Shown here: piece by piece, positions 1 through 8,408 of the stretch | Layout of the letters: each line of letters opens with the position of its first letter | Position numbering within the stretch: position 1 is the first letter of the stretch | DNA from: an uncultured Collinsella sp. | GTDB lineage: Bacteria > Actinomycetota > Coriobacteriia > Coriobacteriales > Coriobacteriaceae | DNA length: 23,381 bases | Assembly (NCBI GenBank): GCA_902494605.1 | Contig: CABUUG010000013.1 | Location: 1 to 23,381 of the forward strand | Direction of reading: 5' to 3' | The notes under the pieces: generated by a model | What the model saw: the letters and a program-made list of their open reading frames with translations, nothing else | What the model was told of the DNA's origin: nothing | Databases searched by the model: none | Program-made: the position numbers and the translations under genes

Positions 1-40
1 CCCCCCCCCCCCCCCCCCCACCTCCTCCCGGCCCCCCCCC
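1..40. repeat. Poly-C low-complexity tract at window edge
   Basis: The first 19 bases are all C. A short mixed stretch follows (A CCTCCTCCCGG) and then another run of nine C. The tract is about 285 bp upstream of the sipW start. It may be a real homopolymeric tract or an assembly edge, because the window starts inside it and its full length cannot be seen. Confidence 0.6.
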
Positions 41-325
41 ACGATATCTGAGCCGTACAAAATATCAGACCCTCTATTGAAAAGTTGTGTAGGGGTTAGC
101 CGCAGTTGTTGGATAAAGCAGACAAGTGTGGGGACAAATAACCACTTACGGCAAAAATAGTAGCATTTGGCGGAAAGACGTTGATAAAAACGCGGAAGCA
201 GCTACGGTGATTGTTAGAAATAGATTTCAGATTGGCTTTTTCGAACTCATCTATTAAACGTCTTAGAAAAGTGGCTAATCCTTGATGGGATCGAATATAG
301 CCTCGATGGGGATGAAATAATCACG
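41..325. other. Non-coding, AT-richer region upstream of the surface operon
   Basis: About 285 bp with visibly lower GC than the genes that follow. It holds no convincing ORF. As the only sequence upstream of the first operon gene it probably carries the operon promoter, but I could not pick a -35/-10 pair with good spacing. A purine-rich stretch around 305-314 could serve as the ribosome binding site for the TTG start at 326. Confidence 0.4.
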
Positions 326-883
326 TTGGCAACGCGCGGATTCAGACGATTTATTTCACTTCTTAGTGGCATGGCGCTTGCGCTTGTCATAGCCCTTGCC
401 GTTGTTTCTTTTGCTCCCCGCGCATTTGGTTACATGCCCTTTGCCGTGCTCTCGGGATCTATGGAACCCGAGCTTCCCGTCGGCTCCATGGTGTTTGTTC
501 ACCAGGTTGACCCAACGAATATCGCCGTGGGCGACAATGCAACTTTTTACCGGTCGGACGGCGCCGTAGTGACCCACCAGGTGTACGAGGTCGACCCTGT
601 GGCGCAGACGATCAGCACGCAGGGAATCGCAAACAAAAATGCAGATGGAACCATCGTGCACGACGCCGAGCAGACGCCTTTTTCACGCGTGATCGGCGTC
701 GTTTCTTTTTGTGTCCCTTACCTGGGCTTCGTTAACGCATATTGCACGACGATGCCCGGTTTGCTTGTTGTGGTGGCCGTTCTGGCGCTGCTGGTCGCGG
801 CGTCGATAGTGCTCGATCGGATGGTTTCCGACGAGCCTGCGGACAAGCATGCTCGCGCGCATGCGAGGGGGCGGCGTCCATAG
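326..883 (+). CDS. sipW: SipW-type signal peptidase I
   Basis: A 185-residue membrane serine protease of the ER/archaeal-like type I signal peptidase branch (SipW family), which matures TasA/camelysin-type exported subunits. Visible features: an N-terminal membrane segment at about residues 12-31, the catalytic serine in LSGSMEP (Ser45), and a histidine in VVTHQV (His84) where Bacillus-type peptidases have lysine. The Ser/His pair is the mark of the SipW group. A second membrane helix lies near residues 145-165, before a basic tail. The length is normal for the family. The start is TTG at 326, the first possible codon after an in-frame stop at 317. The ATG at 371 would remove the basic N-terminus and is less likely. 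It is the first gene of a plus-strand run whose downstream products carry SipW-dependent signal peptides, which fixes its likely substrates. Confidence 0.9.
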   Translation: MATRGFRRFISLLSGMALALVIALAVVSFAPRAFGYMPFAVLSGSMEPELPVGSMVFVHQVDPTNIAVGDNATFYRSDGAVVTHQVYEVDPVAQTISTQGIANKNADGTIVHDAEQTPFSRVIGVVSFCVPYLGFVNAYCTTMPGLLVVVAVLALLVAASIVLDRMVSDEPADKHARAHARGRRP

Positions 884-900
884 CGGCAGGGGAGAGGTGT

Positions 901-924
901 CGGCAACGGCAAGGGCCGTTGCCG
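901..924 (+). promoter_or_regulatory. Stem-loop upstream of the first subunit gene
   Basis: A perfect 10-bp stem (CGGCAACGGC pairing with GCCGTTGCCG) closes a 4-base loop. It sits between the sipW stop and the next start (955) and has no T-tract, so it is not a typical terminator. It more likely shields or positions the 5' end of the subunit message after processing; this is an inference. Confidence 0.6.
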
Positions 925-954
925 GGGAAAACGATTCTCGAAAGGAAGAGAACG

Positions 955-1644
955 ATGGAGAACAAGAGGAAAAAGCGCTACGGCATCATTGCCGCCTTGC
1001 TGCTGCTGGTACTGGCTGCCGGCGTGGGCACCTACGCCTGGCTGACGGCGCAGTCGAGCCTGACCAACAACTTCACCACTGCGGGCATCAACAAGCCCAC
1101 TACCGATCCCGACCATCCGAATCGGCCGCTTCCGGATGATAACACTATGGTCAACGGCAACCTGACCGAGACCAAATGGGTTAAGGACTCTAAGCTCGCC
1201 CCTGGCGTGTCTGTACCCAAGAATCCTAATGTCGGTATCGGCAAGGGATCCGAGGATGCATATGTGTACGTTTTCGTGAACAACAAGACGGCGCCTGCCG
1301 GGACCGCTGATTCCAAGACGACTTACTTCACCATTAACTCTGGCTGGAAGGCCGTTGATGCGACCGCCGTTGAGGGCGAGCCGACTCATTATCTCGGTGG
1401 CCTTTTCGTTTATGTTGGCGAAGGAACCGAGGCTACCCCGCTTATTGCCAGCAAGACTGAGGATAAGTGGACTGGCGAGCTGTTCAGCCAGGTGACTACG
1501 CCCAAGGACACCGAGCAAAAGGATTTCGCCAATCCTGCCACGATGGATGTCAACTGCTTCATTTACGCAGCAGACAATACCGCTGAGGGTTCGTCTGCGT
1601 CTGCCTTGACTGCTGCCACGGATTGGGCTAACGGCCTGAAGTAA
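955..1644 (+). CDS. TasA/camelysin-like exported subunit with SipW-dependent signal peptide (probable major subunit)
   Basis: A 229-residue secreted protein. It has a basic N-terminus (MENKRKKRYG), a hydrophobic core at about 9-23, and the SipW-type cleavage region GVGTYAWLT at about 23-31, as in TasA/camelysin family members. The mature part is beta-rich and polar, with a paired-strand region (DAYVYVFVNN) and a C-terminal MDVNCFIYAADN strand typical of the family's last strand. The start at 955 follows a good AAAGGAAGAG ribosome site. The gene follows sipW and is bracketed by stem-loops at 901-924 and 1657-1707. Codons look biased towards GCT, GGT and AAC types more than in neighbouring genes, which fits high expression. 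By analogy with TasA it would be the main fibre protein, but polymerisation is inferred. A camelysin-like protease role cannot be excluded; I see no metal-binding HExxH. Confidence 0.8.
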   Translation: MENKRKKRYGIIAALLLLVLAAGVGTYAWLTAQSSLTNNFTTAGINKPTTDPDHPNRPLPDDNTMVNGNLTETKWVKDSKLAPGVSVPKNPNVGIGKGSEDAYVYVFVNNKTAPAGTADSKTTYFTINSGWKAVDATAVEGEPTHYLGGLFVYVGEGTEATPLIASKTEDKWTGELFSQVTTPKDTEQKDFANPATMDVNCFIYAADNTAEGSSASALTAATDWANGLK

Positions 1645-1656
1645 TCCCATCCCCCC

Positions 1657-1707
1657 ACCGAGATCCCGGCCCGCTCCCCATCCCCATTTTCGGGTCGGGA
1701 TCTCGGT
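1657..1707 (+). terminator. Strong hairpin after first subunit gene (partial terminator or mRNA stabiliser)
   Basis: Bases 1657-1673 pair with 1691-1707 in an uninterrupted 17-bp stem (one G-T pair) with a 17-base loop. The outer arm reads ACCGAGATCCCG and returns as CGGGATCTCGGT. The tail is CCCCCTTTG, poor in T, so readthrough into the downstream genes is likely. It lies 12 bp after the subunit stop, where it would lower downstream expression or protect the 3' end of the subunit message. Confidence 0.75.
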
Positions 1708-1736
1708 CCCCCTTTGATCGACGATTGGCGAACGTA

Positions 1737-2384
1737 ATGCTCAACAATCTTTCCGACAATCAGAAACGCACCTTGGCGCTTGCCGCGATGGCGCTGTTGG
1801 CCCTGGCGTGCCTGTGCGGCACGCTGGCTTTTACCGTTGATATGGTTCCGGCGAACAACGTCCTATCGTTTGGCAGCGTGAAGGTACGAGTCTGCGAATA
1901 CACCCTAAACGAGCAAGGCGAAGAGATTCCGTTTGAGGCCAACGAGCACGGGGACTATCCCGACACCAAGGCCACGGGCTCTGACATTAGCCGCATCGTG
2001 CGCGTGGAGAATGCCGGCGCACAGCCCGAGTATGTTCGCGCCCGTCTGCGCATGACGTCGGTGGCGTCTGACGGCTCGACCGCGGATGCCTCGGACAACG
2101 TCGCCTTTAACGTGAGCGCGGGCGATGGCTCCCCGTGGGTCGATGGTGGCGATGGGTGGTTTTACTATCGCGGCCTTGCCGGACGCGGGGGTGTGCTCGA
2201 TCCCGGCGTCATGACGGAGAGCCTTATGGACTCGCTGCGATTTGTGGGCGACTACCACGATGCCGCGCGCGGCGGCTCATTTAAACTCGATATCGACGTT
2301 CAGGCCGTGCAGGCCAAAAACCAGCAGACAAACGATTCTGTCCTCGACGTGCTTGACGTCGCGGGCTGGCCGGAGGCGAACTAG
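1737..2384 (+). CDS. Second SipW-dependent exported subunit (TasA-like)
   Basis: A 215-residue exported protein. A hydrophobic N-terminal segment (about residues 14-30) ends in the CGTLAFT motif that matches SipW-dependent signal peptides. After it come family features: an NVLSFGSVKV strand, a VRVENAGAQPEYVRARL strand, a DGWFYYRGLAG loop, and a C-terminal DIDVQAVQAKN strand followed by VAGWPEA. The start is uncertain. ATG at 1737 is chosen over the in-frame TTG at 1725; neither has a strong ribosome site. The gene sits behind the 1657-1707 hairpin and 3 bp before the giant gene, so the two are probably translationally coupled. It may be a minor or accessory subunit of the same fibre; that role is inferred. 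Confidence 0.78.
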   Translation: MLNNLSDNQKRTLALAAMALLALACLCGTLAFTVDMVPANNVLSFGSVKVRVCEYTLNEQGEEIPFEANEHGDYPDTKATGSDISRIVRVENAGAQPEYVRARLRMTSVASDGSTADASDNVAFNVSAGDGSPWVDGGDGWFYYRGLAGRGGVLDPGVMTESLMDSLRFVGDYHDAARGGSFKLDIDVQAVQAKNQQTNDSVLDVLDVAGWPEAN

Positions 2385-2387
2385 CCC

Positions 2388-5300
2388 ATGAAGATTAAGA
2401 TCGTGAACCGAGGTGTGCTCAACAGGCTGATTGCCGTCGCGGCGATTGCCCTTTGCTGCGTTATGGCGCTGCCGGCGGCAGCGCATGCCGAGGATCAGAC
2501 CGAATTCCATATCACAAACAGGAACGACTTCCTGGCGTGCGTCGCGCTGTCGCGTCAACGCGACACGTCGCAGTGGCGCGTCTATCTCGATAACGATATC
2601 GTTCTTAACGATGATGATATGAAAGCCATTGTTGAGGATACGGTCAAGCACCTCTCCTTTGGCAACAAGGAACATCCCTTTAAGGGCGTCTTTGACGGTC
2701 AAAACCATACCGTGAAGGGCCTGAACTACGAGAATAAGGTCTTGGACCCAGAGCGCGACACGGGCTTCTTTGCCGAGACCGATGGCGCCACCATCAAGAA
2801 CTTCCTTGTCGAGGACGCCAACATCTGGGCGGACTTCCGCGGCGGCATCATCGTGGGCAAGGCCGTCAACACCAGCTTCGAAAACGTCATGGTCATGGAG
2901 AGCACCCTGCACGTTACGTGCGCCAACAACATGCTCAACGTCATCACGAACGCCGGCTTCGAAGGCGGCATGATCGCAGGCGAGCTGGAGGGCTGCAATC
3001 TGTACAACTGCGAGGTGCGCGGCGGTCGAGCCGTCCATAACACCACTGCAGGTGTGCAGGCGATCGGTGGCGAGGGCCTGTACATGGCGGCATTTGCCGG
3101 CTACGTCAAGAACTCGACCATCGAGTACTGCCGCGTCACGCCCACGCGAAGCGAGGATGGCTCCTCGATGGACATGACCGACGTTACCAATAAGTACGAT
3201 GTGGCCATCGGCGCCCTGGGCGGCAACAACGTGTACGCTTCGGGCTTCGTCGGTTGCATGGCGGAAGGCGCTAAAGTCATCGATTGCTTTTCAACGGCGA
3301 AATGCTATAGCTATGCTGCTTCTTACGTGGGCGTTGTCTCCGTAACGCGCGCTTGGACGGGCGGTCTTGCAGGCCGCATCTTGTCTAAGAGCGGTAATGA
3401 AATCACTCGCAGCCATTTCGCCGGCGATTTGAGCTCGCGTCAGTACAATCCCATCGCCGTGATCCCCATTATTCAAAACGACGTGAACTTGGGCGGTATT
3501 GCCGCGCGCGCCAACAAGGGCGACGCCACGGTCACCGAGTGCTACTTTAAGCCGAGCGTGAGCCTGTCTGGCAATAGCCAGGGCAATCCTGCCAAAAAGA
3601 AGATCCCCTCGTTTGGCGGTGACGGTACCACCAAGGGCGACGGCTACGGCCCGTGGGATGACGAGCGCTACACCACGCGCGAGCTGTGGGAAGAGCACGA
3701 CTATGACTTTTGCGCCGGCACCAAGCGCTCGACTGATAACGACAAGGCTCTGGGTGGTCAGCACACCAATGAGTGGGCGATGGATTACAAGCTGAATATC
3801 CCCGTGCATGGCCAGAGCGTTAAGGCGACGATTGATTTTCCCGGTGCGGGCACGGCAACTGTTCTGGCAACCATGTTGGGCAAAGACCAGTCCACCAGCG
3901 ATCCGTACACCTTTGCGGTGAGCGCCGTGCTAGCCGGAACGGCACAGGGCTTGGCCCAAGGCGATACGTCGGTAACGTTTAAGCAGGAGACCTCTGCAAA
4001 GCCTGAGGGGCTGAGCGAGGCGAACGACGGTTACCGCTTTATGGGTTGGTTCCGCGAACCCGATGTGCGTGTGAACCACATTGGCCAAGACAACAGCTGG
4101 TTTGACGGCAAGACCGATGGTGCTGCTGTGAGGGATGGCAAGCGCGTTCAGGACAACACGAAGCACGAGGCGACCTCTATCTACACTGCCGACAACGGCA
4201 AGGATCATGCCGAGAGTGAGGGCTTCAAGGGCAATGACCTCTTTATCGCTTCATACGAGGCGCAGGTGCTGCTCTATAACGTTAAGGGCGAGACGCTTGA
4301 TTGGAAAGACGGCAAGGCACACGATCCGTCCACGGACTGGTACCGCTATGGCGTCGGTTTGACGCCGGCTGCCCCCGCGGATCGCGGCGGCTTGCCGCCT
4401 ACCGCGACGTTTATTGGATGGACCACGCAGCCGAACGCCGATAAGAGCATGAATGGCGCCTATGCTGCCATTACCTCAGATCAGCTGGCTGATCTGAAAA
4501 ACAAGGGAGCATTCTATCCCGTGGGCAGCGAGATTGCCGTGGTCGGCCCCACCGATTTCTATCCCGTGTACAGCGACTATGTTTCGAACATCATGACGGT
4601 GTTCGAAGGCAATGAGCAGGATGAACTCGGTGATGTGGCCCAGCGCGTTGGCGTGGGTAATACTCATGTGGGCGTGCAGCCGGGCGAGAATGGAACGAGC
4701 TCCTATACCGTGCAGGTACGAGATAAGGACAATAAGCCTCTGTCCGATGGCGGCAAGCTGCCCGATGGCTATCGCTTCTTGGGTTGGTACGAAAACAAGG
4801 GAACCGAGGATGCCCCGCTAGAGGTGCGCGTAAGCCGCGACCCCAGCTATACACTCCCTGCCGATGTCGATCTAACCGTGCGACACACCTACATCGCCCG
4901 CTTTGAGTACCGGGTGGATTATTACGTTCGGGCTTATACCAACCATGAGTTTACGGACAGCAAGCTACTTTGTTCCGTTTGGAATCGCTATCGAACGCCC
5001 TTTGAGGAAAACGTCGGTAGTACCTTCGTGCGTGAAAACGTCGTCCACTGGGGTCCGGAGCATGTTGACCACGGTATAAAGGATAGGTATGACGAAACGT
5101 GTGGCACGCGCTTCACGGCGAATACCCTTGTCGTGAGTCCCCTTAATGCGTACTCGCACAACGTTAAAAACGATACGGGAGCCGATACTCTGAAAAACCT
5201 CTATGCCGATACCGATTTTCCAGGCGCTGCAACGCTAAGCGATACTTGGACTTCGGCTTCGCTGAACGTAACGGTCAAACCGGTGAATGATCGCTATCGC

Positions 5301-7844
5301 CTGAATTTCTGGACGCTTGAGCGCGATGGTGAATATTGGACATATGTGAAAAATCCCATCGAGAGCATGGTGCGTACAGATAAGAAGTACTACGTTCGCG
5401 CGATGATTACCACGGACGTTAATTTCTACAACAAGGGCGATAAGGTCGTGAGGACTGCCACGCGGCGCTATGAGAGTAACTTGCTGCAGGCCAAGGTGAA
5501 CGGGGTTGATCCGACGTTCACGTATTACTACCCGCATGTTAATACGTCGGTTAAAGTGGCAGAAAAGCCAGAAGATGGTGAGAAGGGATCGTATGAGAGC
5601 CCCCTGACCCTCGAAGCTTCCCCGACCGATGCGGAGATGGCTGTGCCGGGCTATAAGTTCCTGGGCTGGATTTCGACCGCCGAGGTCCAGCAGAATTCTC
5701 CCGTCTGGAAATATATCTATGATGTTGCCGGCGATCCCTATGTGACGAGTGATCCGGAGAAGGCGGCGCCATACTTGGCGACACCTGACTCCAAGGTCAC
5801 CCAGTGGCAGGATGCCTATCCCGTCTACGCGAAGTACGACGTCAACTACACCACCAACCTGCACCGCGCCGGTTTTAATGGCACTTCCGAGGTGAATGTT
5901 CCTAGGTATGACATCACCCCTAATCTCAATGCGGACACCGATCCCGCCACGGCAACGGTGACTCCTGATATCGAAACGACGGTATACAAGTCAGGCGGCG
6001 AGTTATACAAGCTGAATAAGGTCGAAATCGAACTCCCGAACGGTGAGGTCAAGGAGCTCGAATCTGACGGCAATAACTCGTATACCTATCCGGTGGAGCC
6101 GGGCAAGCCTTACACGTTTGTGGCCTACTACACGCCCATTGCGGTGGTGTATCACCTGAACGACACCGATATCGATGGCAAGCTCGCGCAGGAGGGCAAT
6201 ACGCTCGGCAGCCTTAAGGATGGCATGCCGCTGCCGACGTATAACGTTGGAGACATCGATGCCGCGACGAGCGCATACAACGTGTTCGCGGGCTGGACGG
6301 AAACCAAGCCGGCTGCTGGTAGCGGCTATGTCGTTTGGTCGGACGGTCTTTCCATGGTGGATAAAAACACTGTGGTCAAGGCCCCCATGGAGCTGTACCC
6401 GGTTTACCGTCCCAGCGCGGTAAAAGTCCAATCGAATATCGATGCCAATCTGGATGACCCCGATTCCGTGCGTTCTCTTTCGCGCACCGACTCTGGCGAT
6501 CAAATTTCGCTGGAAGTAAGAGCTACAGCTGAGGTTGTCGACAAGGATGGCACCAAGTACGACTTTGTCGGCTGGTCGCGCGACTATGAACCCGATGGCA
6601 AATACACCCTGTTGACCGATGACGAGAAGTATCCCCTCGAGGGCAGCGAGCCCTTTGAGAGCGTGACCTACACCGCGGTGTACAAGGTCACGCCGTATAA
6701 GGTGCGCTATCACAGCGTCGACGGGTCGGTCGTCTTTACGGCGACGGTCGACTCGGACGGCGAGCGAGCGACGGGCGCCGGCTTTGTCCATAACGTCGAT
6801 GTTCCCAAGGTGGATGAGAGCGGCAACCCGGTCTATGACAAAAACGGCAATCCCGAGATGGAGAAAAAGTCCGTGGCATACGACCCGGACGCCCACTCCA
6901 AGATCGTCGCGCTGCTCGATGAACAGGCGGCCAGCGGTGACGTACGCGAGCTCTTCCTGGAGTGGCGATATGTGCCTGCCGTTGGCGCTCCGAAGTCTTG
7001 GAATGAGTTTAAGAGCGAGCCGGTCAAGGGAGACATGGACCTGTATCCCGTGACGTATCGAGTGGCCGCCAACGATACGTCCGATACCGAGAGACCCGTA
7101 GCCATGACCGCGCAGCTTAAGTGGCTGCTCGATCCCACCGCTGGCAACACAGTCGACAACAACGCCGACGAGGCGCCGTTTAAGGCCTGCTTCGCCGAGC
7201 CGTTTATGGGGACGCAGCTGACTGTTACCGTTAAGCGGGCGAGCTACGGTCCTGGTGCGTCCATGGCGGAGGAACCCGTTAACGACCAGTATGTCTCGCT
7301 CTACAGCTTGGGCTCGGGTAACGGTTCGTTCGACTTGGCCAACCGCCTGGAGTCCAAGAAGACGGGCGAAGGGGGGCAGGCTCCCGGCAATGCCGTGTTC
7401 AACTTCGCCAAGACCCATGCGCTGACGATCGTCAAAAAGACCACCGATGCCAGCGCCATGGGACAGACGTTCCGCTTTAAGGTGACGAAGACGGCGGAGG
7501 GAGCCTCTCCCGAGACACGCGTGGCCGAGGTGAAGGTCGATAAGCGGCAGCAGGAAAACGGTGAGACCTGGTATGTCGGCAGCGTGCAGTTCGCCGCGCC
7601 GACGGGCATCTATACCGTCGAGGAAGACACGAATTGGGCATGGCGCTACGAGGGCGAGCTGAGCACGCCGGGCAAGGCGCCCGGTAAATCTGCCGAGCTG
7701 ACGATTTCGTCTGCTTCGAGCGCAGGCGATGCGGTGGTGACGTGCGTCAACACGCGCGCGAAGGAAAAATGGGTCGATGGCGGCTCGCGTGCCAAGAATG
7801 TTTGGGAAAACGGCACGCTGAGGAGGGAGGACAAGGATGACTAA
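2388..7844 (+). CDS. Giant exported protein with beta-helix, InlB-type repeats and Cna-B-like C-terminus
   Basis: An 1818-residue surface or secreted protein. A classical signal peptide (about 1-34, ending AAAHAED) is followed by a GLUG-like right-handed beta-helix region (about 95-480; FKGVFDGQNHTVKGL is typical). Then come roughly eight InlB B-repeat (Listeria-Bacteroides repeat) modules, each marked by a Y-x-F-x-G-W-like core at about residues 549, 673, 794, 971, 1088, 1298, 1391 and 1522. A Cna-B/pilin-like domain starts near 1676 (HALTIVKKTTD) and ends near VTCVNTRA at about 1790. There is no LPXTG/LAXTG motif or C-terminal membrane helix; the tail is polar and charged. GGAGG 11 bases upstream supports the start. 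Its stop overlaps the next gene's start within ATGACTAA, indicating coupling. Adhesion or fibre-tip function is likely but inferred. Wall attachment, if any, must be through partners. Confidence 0.85.
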   Translation: MKIKIVNRGVLNRLIAVAAIALCCVMALPAAAHAEDQTEFHITNRNDFLACVALSRQRDTSQWRVYLDNDIVLNDDDMKAIVEDTVKHLSFGNKEHPFKGVFDGQNHTVKGLNYENKVLDPERDTGFFAETDGATIKNFLVEDANIWADFRGGIIVGKAVNTSFENVMVMESTLHVTCANNMLNVITNAGFEGGMIAGELEGCNLYNCEVRGGRAVHNTTAGVQAIGGEGLYMAAFAGYVKNSTIEYCRVTPTRSEDGSSMDMTDVTNKYDVAIGALGGNNVYASGFVGCMAEGAKVIDCFSTAKCYSYAASYVGVVSVTRAWTGGLAGRILSKSGNEITRSHFAGDLSSRQYNPIAVIPIIQNDVNLGGIAARANKGDATVTECYFKPSVSLSGNSQGNPAKKKIPSFGGDGTTKGDGYGPWDDERYTTRELWEEHDYDFCAGTKRSTDNDKALGGQHTNEWAMDYKLNIPVHGQSVKATIDFPGAGTATVLATMLGKDQSTSDPYTFAVSAVLAGTAQGLAQGDTSVTFKQETSAKPEGLSEANDGYRFMGWFREPDVRVNHIGQDNSWFDGKTDGAAVRDGKRVQDNTKHEATSIYTADNGKDHAESEGFKGNDLFIASYEAQVLLYNVKGETLDWKDGKAHDPSTDWYRYGVGLTPAAPADRGGLPPTATFIGWTTQPNADKSMNGAYAAITSDQLADLKNKGAFYPVGSEIAVVGPTDFYPVYSDYVSNIMTVFEGNEQDELGDVAQRVGVGNTHVGVQPGENGTSSYTVQVRDKDNKPLSDGGKLPDGYRFLGWYENKGTEDAPLEVRVSRDPSYTLPADVDLTVRHTYIARFEYRVDYYVRAYTNHEFTDSKLLCSVWNRYRTPFEENVGSTFVRENVVHWGPEHVDHGIKDRYDETCGTRFTANTLVVSPLNAYSHNVKNDTGADTLKNLYADTDFPGAATLSDTWTSASLNVTVKPVNDRYRLNFWTLERDGEYWTYVKNPIESMVRTDKKYYVRAMITTDVNFYNKGDKVVRTATRRYESNLLQAKVNGVDPTFTYYYPHVNTSVKVAEKPEDGEKGSYESPLTLEASPTDAEMAVPGYKFLGWISTAEVQQNSPVWKYIYDVAGDPYVTSDPEKAAPYLATPDSKVTQWQDAYPVYAKYDVNYTTNLHRAGFNGTSEVNVPRYDITPNLNADTDPATATVTPDIETTVYKSGGELYKLNKVEIELPNGEVKELESDGNNSYTYPVEPGKPYTFVAYYTPIAVVYHLNDTDIDGKLAQEGNTLGSLKDGMPLPTYNVGDIDAATSAYNVFAGWTETKPAAGSGYVVWSDGLSMVDKNTVVKAPMELYPVYRPSAVKVQSNIDANLDDPDSVRSLSRTDSGDQISLEVRATAEVVDKDGTKYDFVGWSRDYEPDGKYTLLTDDEKYPLEGSEPFESVTYTAVYKVTPYKVRYHSVDGSVVFTATVDSDGERATGAGFVHNVDVPKVDESGNPVYDKNGNPEMEKKSVAYDPDAHSKIVALLDEQAASGDVRELFLEWRYVPAVGAPKSWNEFKSEPVKGDMDLYPVTYRVAANDTSDTERPVAMTAQLKWLLDPTAGNTVDNNADEAPFKACFAEPFMGTQLTVTVKRASYGPGASMAEEPVNDQYVSLYSLGSGNGSFDLANRLESKKTGEGGQAPGNAVFNFAKTHALTIVKKTTDASAMGQTFRFKVTKTAEGASPETRVAEVKVDKRQQENGETWYVGSVQFAAPTGIYTVEEDTNWAWRYEGELSTPGKAPGKSAELTISSASSAGDAVVTCVNTRAKEKWVDGGSRAKNVWENGTLRREDKDD

Positions 7845-8406
7845 GCGCAAGCGGATCGTTGCCCTCCTTGTCGGCGTCCTCCTTTTGGCCGGCGTCGTCG
7901 GCACCTTTGCGTGGCTTTCGGTTACGGGCGTGCTGGTCAACGAGTTTGGCTTTGGCTCGGTGGCGCCTTCGGTGGACGAGACGCGCAAGGACAACGTGAA
8001 AAGGGATGTCTCGGTAAAAAACACGGGCTCGGCTCCGGCATACCTGCGTGTCGCGGTGGATATCTACTGGCAGGATAAGGATGGCGCGCGCCTGTGGGAT
8101 GAGCCGGTTGCCGGCACCGACTACACCATTGAGTGGGGCGATAAAGGCGATGCCTCCGCCACTAACAGACCTTCGTCTTGGGTTCTTGCGAGCGACGGGT
8201 TCTACTACTGGACGTCTTCTGTTAAGCCGCTCGACAAGACGGGCGTGCTCATCAAGAGCGTGTCCGAGAAGAAGGCAGATGGTAAAAACCTAGTCGTCGA
8301 CATTTCGACCCAGGCGATTCAGTCCACGCCCGACGATGCGGTCACCGAGGCATGGAACTGTACGGTCAAAGATGGCGTGCTGGTGCCGCCGCACGGAGGT
8401 GCGTAA
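7837..8406 (+). CDS. Third SipW-dependent exported subunit (TasA-like)
   Basis: A 189-residue exported protein with a basic start (MTKRKR), a hydrophobic segment (about 7-22) and the SipW-type motif GTFAWLS at about 22-28. The mature part has VSVKNTGSAPAYLRV and a C-terminal VVDISTQAIQS strand followed by TEAWN. Both are characteristic of TasA-like SipW-dependent proteins. A very strong ribosome site (GAGGAGGGAGG) precedes the ATG at 7837, which overlaps the end of the giant gene by 8 bases. The tight coupling suggests it is made in proportion to the giant protein and could link it to the fibre or the wall anchor; this is inference. Confidence 0.8.
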   Translation: MTKRKRIVALLVGVLLLAGVVGTFAWLSVTGVLVNEFGFGSVAPSVDETRKDNVKRDVSVKNTGSAPAYLRVAVDIYWQDKDGARLWDEPVAGTDYTIEWGDKGDASATNRPSSWVLASDGFYYWTSSVKPLDKTGVLIKSVSEKKADGKNLVVDISTQAIQSTPDDAVTEAWNCTVKDGVLVPPHGGA

Positions 8407-8408
8407 GT

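Noticed and set aside
6003..8024. 673-codon minus-strand frame opposite the giant surface gene
   Set aside because: It overlaps several plus-strand genes with clear start signals. Its composition is Arg/His/Leu-rich, typical of an antisense frame.
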